Part shown: positions 1 through 4,733 of the stretch, in pieces
How positions within the stretch are numbered: the stretch's first letter is position 1
How the letters are laid out: each line of letters starts with the position of its first letter
Source: Ruminococcus sp. CAG:403
GTDB lineage: Bacteria > Bacillota > Clostridia > Oscillospirales > Ruminococcaceae
Reading direction: 5' to 3'
NCBI GenBank assembly: GCA_000437255.1
Contig: FR899101.1
Location: 85,286-92,388 of the forward strand
Length of the DNA: 7,103 nucleotides
Translations under genes and position numbers: made by a program
The notes under the pieces: model-generated
What the model was told of the DNA's origin: nothing
Seen by the model: only the letters and a program-made list of their open reading frames with translations
Databases searched by the model: none

Positions 1-123
1 CCGCCGGTTCAATTCCTGCCGGGCGGCAGCATGCATTCGCTTTTGATAGCACTGCACGCAGACAGCGTCCACCTGCTCCTGTGCCAAAAGTGTATATCCA
101 TATTCCAAGGGGTTCTGCTCCAT
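1..123 (-). CDS. Unrecognised protein, N-terminal 41 codons (runs off the left edge)
   Basis: This is an open frame that starts at an ATG (complement of 121-123) and is still open at base 1, so only the N-terminus is visible. The start is supported by a GGAGG Shine-Dalgarno 6 nt upstream. The visible residues are hydrophilic, start MEQNPLEYGYTLLAQEQ and include a CVQC pair at residues 22-25. No signal peptide or membrane segment is seen. The frame also stays open upstream to an alternative ATG at 168, which would add 15 residues including an aromatic/basic GWRRL stretch; that ATG has no clear Shine-Dalgarno. The gene lies downstream of the SGNH hydrolase with no terminator between them, so the two may be co-transcribed. 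I do not recognise the family, and too little is visible to assign one. Confidence 0.55.
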   Translation of the reverse strand, partial: MEQNPLEYGYTLLAQEQVDAVCVQCYQKRMHAAARQELNRR

Positions 124-205
124 CAAACGCCTCCATCCTGCTGCATCGAATTCCTGGATGCGGCACATACTTTCAGTATAGTCGTTTGTGGGAGAAAATA
201 TGTCT

Positions 206-937
206 TTAGCAGCCTACTGCTGCTTCACAGGGATGATACTGCCGCCGGATGGTGCGGTAAATCAGCTTATGTCCCTCCAAATTCGGGTGAATGCCATCTG
301 CGCACAGCAAGTTGCCATAGTGATGCCGTTCCAGAAATGCACTTCGAAAATCAATAAACGGCACAGAAAGTTTGGATGCCAGCAGCGCAACCTTCATGCT
401 GTACATCTCCTGCCAACGGTAAATGGTATCCACACCGCCCAGCCAGTGCAAAATGTTGGCAGCATTCAGGTTCCGGCTGATCCAATTGAAATAGCGCTGC
501 GGATCCAGCGGCGGCAGGGACAGCAGAATGGGGCTTCCACCCTGCTTCCGAATCTCTCCGATCATCTCCGTATAAAGGGCTTCAAATTCTTCCGGCGGTG
601 TATTGGGCTGATGGCTGACGTTGGGGTGCTCTGAGACGTCTTTCCAGTCAAAGTCGCAGTCATTGCCGCCAAATTCCAACAGAACATTCTGATATTTTTT
701 AATTTTTGGCAGGTGCCGCTGCAAAACAGACAGCCCCTTCCGAATGGTGCATCCCATAATGGAAAAATTATCTACCTGTAAATCATCTGTCCACTGATGC
801 AGTTCTGCCTGCAATTCTTTTTTCACCGTTCCATACCGATTGGCTTCTTCCTGAAAGACAACGCCTTTACTGATAGAATCCCCGAACACACCGATCTGGA
901 CTTGTTCGGTTTCTTTCGATTGCTGTACCTGTTCCAT
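206..937 (-). CDS. SGNH/GDSL-family hydrolase
   Basis: This is a 243-residue protein with the four conserved blocks of the SGNH hydrolase fold. Block I is GDSIS at residues 19-23, with the nucleophile Ser21. The block II glycine is probably Gly62. Block III is GGND at 90-93, with oxyanion Asn92. Block V is DGIHPN at 214-219, with catalytic Asp214 and His217. The family cleaves ester bonds in lipids, acylated sugars or cell-wall polymers; the substrate cannot be read from this sequence. No signal peptide is seen: the first 14 residues are polar and Gln/Glu-rich, so the enzyme is probably cytoplasmic. The ATG is preceded by GGGAGG about 10 nt upstream. A promoter lies about 130 bp upstream. The unrecognised partial gene follows without a terminator. 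The family assignment is firm, the physiological role unknown. Confidence 0.9.
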   Translation of the reverse strand: MEQVQQSKETEQVQIGVFGDSISKGVVFQEEANRYGTVKKELQAELHQWTDDLQVDNFSIMGCTIRKGLSVLQRHLPKIKKYQNVLLEFGGNDCDFDWKDVSEHPNVSHQPNTPPEEFEALYTEMIGEIRKQGGSPILLSLPPLDPQRYFNWISRNLNAANILHWLGGVDTIYRWQEMYSMKVALLASKLSVPFIDFRSAFLERHHYGNLLCADGIHPNLEGHKLIYRTIRRQYHPCEAAVGC

Positions 938-1041
938 GCTACGATAACCTCCCTGCCGTTTCCCGGCACTCCTTTTTCCTGCATCCCTGCACGTTGGCCA
1001 TACGCATGACAGCGCTCCGCACAGATACTGTCGATATCCTT

Positions 1042-1070
1042 AGTGTACCACGTTTTTCCAAAATATGCAA
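1042..1070 (-). promoter_or_regulatory. Promoter of the SGNH hydrolase gene
   Basis: On the minus strand TTGCAT (complement of 1065-1070), a 17-bp spacer and TACACT (complement of 1042-1047) form a sigma-A-like promoter. A TG one base before the -10 gives an extended -10. It sits just after the rnpB terminator, as expected for a separate unit. The predicted start near 1035 gives a leader of about 100 nt. Confidence 0.6.
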
Positions 1071-1083
1071 GGGTGTAAAAAAG

Positions 1084-1114
1084 AAAAAACAGTGTCCAAA
1101 GGAACACTGTTTTT
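1084..1114 (-). terminator. Intrinsic terminator of rnpB
   Basis: An 11-bp inverted repeat (1085-1095 with 1104-1114) has an 8-nt loop that can pair further as CC/GG. On the minus strand it is followed by a run of six T (complement of 1084-1089). It sits immediately 3' of the RNase P RNA. Confidence 0.85.
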
Positions 1115-1115
1115 A

Positions 1116-1462
1116 TGACCAGACCTATAAGCCGAGTTCTGTCGTGTGCGATAATTTATCTAGCCTGTAGGTCGCCCTACAGTTCAAGCCGCCATTACGC
1201 TTTATCCATCGGGCAAATGTTATGATAAAACGTACCAATAGACGTTGCATCGGATAGGGTTTACATAGCAGTACAGTCTCCTGCACTCTGGTGCGCTCTT
1301 ACCGCACCTTTCCACCTTGACCGGAATCCAAGGAAACCGGCAGTATCTTTCTGTTGCACTAGCCCTAAGGTCGCCCTCGGCTGCCGTTAGCAGTTATCCT
1401 GCCCTGTGATGCTCGGACTTTCCTCATGAAGCACGCTTCACGCTACCGCACAGTCTGCTCAC
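1116..1462 (-). ncRNA. rnpB: RNase P RNA, bacterial class A
   Basis: This is the catalytic RNA of RNase P, which trims the 5' leaders of tRNA precursors. On the minus strand the 5' conserved block GAGGAAAGUCCG (complement of 1414-1425) and the 3' block ACAGAACUCGGCUUAUAG (from about 1142 down to 1125) are intact. CCGAG and CUCGG within them pair, where the E. coli RNA has CCGGG/CCCGG, so the change is compensatory. The ends pair as helix P1 (complement of 1453-1461 with 1117-1124), which sets the boundaries to within a few bases. The block AAACCC...GCAA in the middle and the overall layout fit class A rather than the Bacillus-type class B. Length is about 347 nt, normal for the class. The gene has its own promoter and terminator. 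Confidence 0.96.
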
Positions 1463-1468
1463 ATTGTT

Positions 1469-1497
1469 ATTGTACTTGATTTTGCAGAATTTGTCAA
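1469..1497 (-). promoter_or_regulatory. Promoter of rnpB
   Basis: TTGACA (complement of 1492-1497), a 17-bp spacer and TACAAT (complement of 1469-1474) form a near-consensus sigma-A promoter. The predicted start at about 1462 coincides with the first base of helix P1. Confidence 0.88.
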
Positions 1498-1536
1498 GTA
1501 GGAGAAAATAGAAACCCATACCGCTCCATCATGGAT

Positions 1537-2004
1537 TTATTGGAAAAGGTTGATAACCGGTATTCCCTTTTCTTTTGCCATTCGAACGGTTTGTCCTGTT
1601 CCACTATGCAGTCTGTTCGTTGAAAAATAGCAGACACAACAGTCTGCATATGCAATTAAACGAGCATTTCTCTTCTTCATACATCCTTTCCAATAGGATG
1701 CTGATGTATATTCCACACTATCTGCGGCAATCATGATCTCATGATAAACCATAATGTCATCTGCACGCCATCCCTGTGTTTGATCGCTGACAGAACACGG
1801 CAAAACAAGATGCAGCCGAATTTGTGGGTAAACTTTTCGAAGCGATATTACAGAACAGGCACAAAGTGTGTCCCATCCCAAAGCTCCTCCAGCATAAAAA
1901 TTGATAACACCTTGCTGAATCAGCTGCTCCAATGTAATCTGAAGCTGCTGTTTCAGCTGTGATGTCTGATAAAGCATTCTGTGTCCCGTAAAGCAACAAT
2001 TCAC
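1537..2004 (-). CDS. DUF1273 / SLOG-family Rossmann-fold protein (YpsA/YoqJ-like)
   Basis: This 155-residue protein is a single SLOG domain of the DUF1273 type. Numbered from the GTG, it shows the opening CCFTGHR motif (residues 3-9), FYAGGALGWDTLCA (36-49, the glycine-rich nucleotide-binding turn), a LVLPC strand (66-70), YWKGCMKKRNARLI (104-117), a strand with a Cys cluster at 120-125, and SGTGQTV (134-140) before a final IPVINL strand. SLOG domains bind nucleotide-like ligands; the biochemical role of DUF1273 proteins is poorly defined. The open frame extends to an ATG at 2058, but that lies upstream of a consensus -10 (TATAAT at 2041-2046). The GTG at 2004 has AAGGAG 10 nt upstream and starts just before the family motif, so I take it as the start. 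It is divergent from the RHH gene. No terminator is seen before the rnpB promoter. Confidence 0.85.
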   Translation of the reverse strand: MNCCFTGHRMLYQTSQLKQQLQITLEQLIQQGVINFYAGGALGWDTLCACSVISLRKVYPQIRLHLVLPCSVSDQTQGWRADDIMVYHEIMIAADSVEYTSASYWKGCMKKRNARLIAYADCCVCYFSTNRLHSGTGQTVRMAKEKGIPVINLFQ

Positions 2005-2040
2005 AATATCGGCACTCCTTCTAGTAAATTTATATTCCAT

Positions 2041-2069
2041 ATTATAGCATGATACCATTTTGGTGTTAA
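2041..2069 (-). promoter_or_regulatory. Promoter of the SLOG gene
   Basis: TTAACA (complement of 2064-2069), a 17-bp spacer and TATAAT (complement of 2041-2046) form a strong sigma-A promoter. The predicted start near 2034 gives a leader of about 30 nt carrying AAGGAG and the GTG start. A palindromic operator (2052-2066) lies in the spacer and touches the -35. Confidence 0.75.
2052..2066. promoter_or_regulatory. Operator-like palindrome 1
   Basis: This imperfect 15-bp palindrome is ATACCATTTTGGTGT, with an intact ACCA/TGGT core. It is a second copy of the perfect palindrome at 2100-2114: both begin GATACCAT and the centres are 48 bp apart. It lies between the -35 and -10 of the SLOG promoter, so a bound protein should repress that promoter. 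The neighbouring ribbon-helix-helix protein is the obvious candidate to bind it (inference). Confidence 0.55.
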
Positions 2070-2086
2070 TAAGACACTATATAAAA

Positions 2087-2117
2087 TTACACAAGAGTGA
2101 TACCATAATGGTATATT
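2087..2117 (+). promoter_or_regulatory. Probable promoter of the RHH regulator gene
   Basis: TATATT at 2112-2117, preceded by TG one base upstream, forms an extended -10 that overlaps the perfect palindrome. The -35 is poor: TTACAC at 2087-2092 would need a 19-bp spacer. The predicted start near 2124 leaves a 20-nt leader with AAGGAGG at 2131-2137. An alternative -10 is the TATATAAAAT run at 2078-2087 with TTGGTG at 2060-2065. Confidence 0.4.
2100..2114. promoter_or_regulatory. Operator-like palindrome 2
   Basis: This perfect 15-bp palindrome is ATACCATAATGGTAT (7 bp each side of a central A at 2107). It overlaps the likely extended -10 of the RHH gene. The pairing with the copy at 2052-2066 is typical of sites for small ribbon-helix-helix repressors that bind co-operatively and control themselves and a neighbour (inference). 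Confidence 0.6.
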
Positions 2118-2143
2118 TTAGGCAGATAAAAAGGAGGTGCTTT

Positions 2144-2335
2144 ATGCAATCATTAAAAGCACAATTTACATTTCGACTCGATGTAGTTGACCATGCGAAA
2201 ATCAAAAAAATTGCAGCGCAGGAAAACCGCTCCATGACCAACATGATTGAAACACTTGTCAAAAAAGAAATCGCTCGATATGAAAGTCAAAATGGTACAA
2301 TTACACTTACCGACGAAGATCTTTCTATTCGATAA
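2144..2335 (+). CDS. Ribbon-helix-helix (Arc/MetJ/CopG-type) transcriptional regulator
   Basis: This 63-residue protein is the only plus-strand gene in the window. The ATG at 2144 is chosen because AAGGAGG ends 6 nt upstream; the frame is open earlier, but that part lies in the promoter region. The sequence fits the ribbon-helix-helix fold: a short strand with alternating residues, AQFTFRLD (6-13), which would contact the DNA major groove as a dimer; helix A (about 14-26, VVDHAKIKKIAAQ); the NRSMTN turn (28-33); and helix B (about 32-46). A polar tail (47-63) follows with acidic residues near its end. Such proteins are DNA-binding dimers, often autorepressors or antitoxins. No toxin-like ORF follows; a terminator begins 7 nt after the stop. 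The divergent SLOG gene and the two palindromes suggest that it controls both promoters (inference). Confidence 0.8.
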   Translation: MQSLKAQFTFRLDVVDHAKIKKIAAQENRSMTNMIETLVKKEIARYESQNGTITLTDEDLSIR

Positions 2336-2342
2336 TAAGAAA

Positions 2343-2378
2343 GGGACATTTCCACAAAAGGGAAATGTCCCATTTTTT
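2343..2378. terminator. Bidirectional terminator between the RHH gene and the histidinol phosphatase gene
   Basis: An 11-bp perfect stem (2343-2353 with 2361-2371) with a 7-nt loop is followed on the plus strand by A and six T (2372-2378). It terminates the RHH gene, whose stop is at 2335. On the minus strand the same stem is followed by TTTCTTATTA, a weaker T tract that could end the convergent CorC-type/phosphatase transcript. The stop codon of the phosphatase gene (2377-2379) overlaps the T tract. Confidence 0.82.
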
Positions 2379-3141
2379 ATTCCAATCCAGGCAGCGATTC
2401 CACAAGCGGAAGTGTATACTGCTCTGCCAGCTGCCGGCAAGTCTCTCTTGCATCCAACCGTGTCAAACGCTCCGGCTGATGCGCATCATAGCCAATGATT
2501 GCCGTATTGCCCACCTGCTGTGCAATGCGCAGGAAGGGGGCACATGGATAATGCCGCTTTTCCAAAAGCCCCAGCATATTGATTTCAACAGGAATTTCCT
2601 TCTGTTTCAAATACTGGCAGAGCCGTGTCATATGCCGCTTATAAGTTTCCTCCGAGCCGACATAATGCAGCAAATCCGGGTGTGCAACATAGCGATAGCG
2701 ACCGCTTTCCATCCCAGCAATCACAAGATCTACATATTGCCGAAGTTGTGCTTCCTCTGTCGTCTCATGGCTGCTGTAAATCCCCTCTTCTTCCAGCCCT
2801 AAAAAGTGCTGGCCTAAGATCATGTAGTCAATGGGATATTGCCGCAGCAGCGCATCCTGTGCCTCCATCCGCTCTGGAATGTATTCAGCTTCCAAGCCAA
2901 TATAAATCTGGATGTCATCCGCATATTCCCGCTTCAAGTCGGTCAGCGAAGTGACATAACCATCCAGCTGTTCCGGTGTCATGCGAATCCCGGAAACATA
3001 TCCATTCGGATTTACCCACGGACAATGGTCGGAAAATCCCAGTACCTGTATGCCACCTGCAATGGCACATTCCACATATTCTCGATCTTCTCCCACAGCA
3101 TGCTGACAGCGTGCTGTATGGGTATGATAATTTGCAAGCAT
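2377..3141 (-). CDS. hisK: PHP-family histidinol-phosphatase
   Basis: This 254-residue protein of the polymerase-and-histidinol-phosphatase (PHP) superfamily is predicted to remove phosphate from L-histidinol phosphate, the penultimate step of histidine biosynthesis. The metal ligands of the HisJ/HisK type are visible in order: HTH (His6, His8), His14 in CQHA, SDH (Asp38, His39), Glu84 in GLEAEY, His112 in GQHF, His154 in AHPD, and the final DAH (Asp219, His221). Length is close to that of the family, so the gene looks complete. The start lies 2 bp after the stop of the CorC-type gene, with only a weak, distant AAGGA inside that gene, so translation is probably coupled. No other his gene is in the window; related PHP phosphatases exist, so the substrate is inferred from family resemblance. 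Confidence 0.85.
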   Translation of the reverse strand: MLANYHTHTARCQHAVGEDREYVECAIAGGIQVLGFSDHCPWVNPNGYVSGIRMTPEQLDGYVTSLTDLKREYADDIQIYIGLEAEYIPERMEAQDALLRQYPIDYMILGQHFLGLEEEGIYSSHETTEEAQLRQYVDLVIAGMESGRYRYVAHPDLLHYVGSEETYKRHMTRLCQYLKQKEIPVEINMLGLLEKRHYPCAPFLRIAQQVGNTAIIGYDAHQPERLTRLDARETCRQLAEQYTLPLVESLPGLE

Positions 3142-3143
3142 TT

Positions 3144-4469
3144 CTATACACGTTCCTTTTCCTGTGTTTCTGCATGTTCTTCCAACCGCACCACTGCCTT
3201 TTCAATGCGGTGCTGCTTCACTTCCAAAATCTGCACGGTATAGGGGCCGAGCTGCATCTTTTGCTGTGTACCGTCCTTTGGAATTTCTCCCAAGGTACCA
3301 ATCAACAAACCGCTGAACGTCTCATATTGATCGCTATCAAACTGGAACCCCAGTGCGCGTTCTACCTCATGCAGCGGACAGATCCCCGGAATTTTCCACG
3401 TTCTGGAATCCAGTCGTTCCAATTTGGGCGGATCTGGAGCCGCTTCGTCCACATCGAAGTCCCCCACCAGCTGCTCCACCAAATCCGTAATGGTAATCAC
3501 ACCGCACATTCCACCGTATTCATCCAGTACCACGGCAAAGTGATTCTTCTGATTGCGCATTTTAGCGAACAATGCATCTGCTTTCATATTTTCATGGACA
3601 AAATAAGCATTGTGCACTGCCTGCTGCAAAATGTCTTTCTTTCGTTTTTCCTGCAAGCGGAAAAAGTCCTTTGTATTCAGCACACCGATTACATGGTCGA
3701 TGCTGTCCGCACAAACCGGATAGAGTGAGTGCCGTGACTCGTGAATGGTATTCTCCCATTCCGCACTGGTTTCCTCCATCCAAAGAACGGCTACTTCCTT
3801 CCGATGCACGCAAATTTCCCCGACTGTCAAATCATCAAATGCAAAAATGTTTTTAATAATCGCACTTTCCGTAGCATCTAAGATGCCTTTTCGATGGCCG
3901 GCCTCTGCCAAATACAGCAGATCTTCTTCGGTCACTTCTTCCTCCTGCGCATTGGGATCGATTCCCAAAATGCGCAGTGTTACATTCGTTGACTTGGTCA
4001 GCAACCAAACCAACGGTGCAAACAGTTTGGCAATCACTTGCACAGAACCTGCCATCCGCAGCGAGAACTGTTCTGCATTCCGCATTGCAATTCGCTTTGG
4101 AACCATTTCTCCAAATACAATCGAAAAATAAGAAATGATTAAAGTAACCAGAATAACGGAAATCGTATCCAACACAGCAGCCGGAATGGGAATGCCAATC
4201 CGCAGCAAAACCTGTGTCAGTTTATCTGCAAAGCTATCAGAAGCAAATGCTGCCCCTAAAAAACCCGATAATGTAATGGCAACTTGAATGGTCGCCAAGA
4301 AGCCGGATGGATTCTGCATCAGCCGCTTTAGTTTCTTTGCACGCTTGTTTCCTTCTTCTTCCAATTGTCCCAATCGTGCCTCGTTGACGGAAACAAATGC
4401 AATCTCCGTTCCGGCAAAAATCGCATTCAAAGCAATCAAGGCAACCTGTAAAATGACCAATCCGATCAT
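3144..4469 (-). CDS. CNNM/CorC (HlyC)-family CBS-domain membrane transporter
   Basis: This 441-residue membrane protein has the standard CNNM/CorC layout. The N-terminal DUF21 membrane domain (about 1-185) contains GTEIAFVSVNEARL (20-33), NPSGFLATIQVAITLSG (53-69), a hydrophobic segment at 101-119 and GEMVPKRIA (120-128). A CBS pair (about 210-335) includes DEYGGMCGVIT (316-326) and TDLVEQLVGDF (328-338). A CorC_HlyC C-terminal domain (about 350-430) contains ETFSGLL (383-389). Members export Mg2+ or protect against high Mg2+ (MpfA of Staphylococcus aureus, CorC of enterobacteria); the old name hemolysin is misleading. The ATG follows AGGAGG at an unusually long 12 nt. It is first in an operon with the histidinol phosphatase and has a 190-nt leader with a short ORF and hairpin, which suggests control after initiation. 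Confidence 0.9.
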   Translation of the reverse strand: MIGLVILQVALIALNAIFAGTEIAFVSVNEARLGQLEEEGNKRAKKLKRLMQNPSGFLATIQVAITLSGFLGAAFASDSFADKLTQVLLRIGIPIPAAVLDTISVILVTLIISYFSIVFGEMVPKRIAMRNAEQFSLRMAGSVQVIAKLFAPLVWLLTKSTNVTLRILGIDPNAQEEEVTEEDLLYLAEAGHRKGILDATESAIIKNIFAFDDLTVGEICVHRKEVAVLWMEETSAEWENTIHESRHSLYPVCADSIDHVIGVLNTKDFFRLQEKRKKDILQQAVHNAYFVHENMKADALFAKMRNQKNHFAVVLDEYGGMCGVITITDLVEQLVGDFDVDEAAPDPPKLERLDSRTWKIPGICPLHEVERALGFQFDSDQYETFSGLLIGTLGEIPKDGTQQKMQLGPYTVQILEVKQHRIEKAVVRLEEHAETQEKERV

Positions 4470-4529
4470 AAAAAATAAATTCCTCCTAATGGTTGTTTCA
4501 ATATCGTATTTTTACTGCAAGTATGCACA

Positions 4530-4573
4530 AACAGGCATAGCCATACGCCCAATTGACGCAGACTATGCCTGTT
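4530..4573 (-). promoter_or_regulatory. Strong hairpin in the leader of the CorC-type gene
   Basis: A perfect 11-bp inverted repeat (AACAGGCATAG at 4530-4540, its complement at 4563-4573) encloses a 22-nt loop that can pair further (UGCG with CGUA). It begins 2 nt after the stop codon of the 18-codon ORF. No T tract follows on either strand, so it is not a canonical terminator. A ribosome at the end of the short ORF would cover its 5' arm. Confidence 0.6.
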
Positions 4574-4575
4574 CT

Positions 4576-4632
4576 TTATCTTAGTATATGGAAACGCTTT
4601 CGTTTTCGCACGCTGTCATCGGCAGCTGTCAT
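4576..4632 (-). CDS. Candidate 18-residue leader peptide upstream of the CorC-type gene
   Basis: This short ORF lies wholly within the predicted 190-nt leader of the CorC-type gene, starting about 27 nt after the predicted transcription start. The peptide is MTAADDSVRKRKRFHILR. The ATG is preceded by AAGGGAG about 10 nt upstream, a moderate Shine-Dalgarno. It has acidic residues near the N-terminus (Asp5, Asp6), a basic run (9-13, RKRKR) and a short hydrophobic end. Codons include two CGA, one ATA, one CTA and one AGA, which are rare in many bacteria. The stop sits 2 nt before a strong hairpin. From memory, the layout resembles MgtL, the enterobacterial leader peptide that lets ribosomes sense Mg2+. 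Chance occurrence of an 18-codon ORF is quite possible, hence the low confidence. Confidence 0.35.
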   Translation of the reverse strand: MTAADDSVRKRKRFHILR

Positions 4633-4665
4633 GTTTTCTTCTCTCCCTTATGGATTCATGCATTC

Positions 4666-4694
4666 ATTATACAATATTTTGCATCGTCTGTCAA
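4666..4694 (-). promoter_or_regulatory. Consensus promoter of the CorC-type/histidinol phosphatase operon
   Basis: A perfect TTGACA (complement of 4689-4694), a 17-bp spacer and a perfect TATAAT (complement of 4666-4671) lie on the minus strand. The predicted start near 4659 gives a 190-nt leader before the ATG at 4469. So strong a promoter with a long structured leader suggests that the operon is controlled after initiation. Confidence 0.88.
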
Positions 4695-4733
4695 GCAGGA
4701 TGCTGCTGTATTTTGTCAGTTCCTGCTGCCAGT

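Noticed and set aside
31..634. Plus-strand ORFs over the left-edge gene and the SGNH hydrolase gene
   Set aside because: They lie opposite genes with clear family motifs and ribosome binding sites, and show no protein-like features of their own.
823..1107. A 94-codon minus-strand ORF overlapping the SGNH start
   Set aside because: It begins inside the rnpB terminator region, overlaps the hydrolase in another frame, and has no Shine-Dalgarno.
2144..2335. RHH protein as the antitoxin of a classical co-transcribed toxin-antitoxin operon
   Set aside because: No toxin-size ORF precedes or follows on the same strand; a terminator starts 7 nt after the stop.
2976..3728. A 250-codon plus-strand ORF opposite the CorC-type gene
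   Set aside because: It is antisense to a well-recognised gene, rich in His/Cys/Phe as expected of a shadow frame, and has no ribosome binding site.
4530..4573. Intrinsic terminator in the CorC leader
   Set aside because: The stem is perfect but no T tract follows on either strand.
4470..4660. M-box magnesium riboswitch ahead of the CorC-type gene
   Set aside because: The leader length would allow it, but no M-box conserved helices or terminator are visible; one strong hairpin and a short ORF dominate.
4680..4733. Terminator for the VTT gene
   Set aside because: The 7-bp AGCAGGA/TCCTGCT repeat has a 19-nt loop, no T tract, and runs into the CorC promoter -35.
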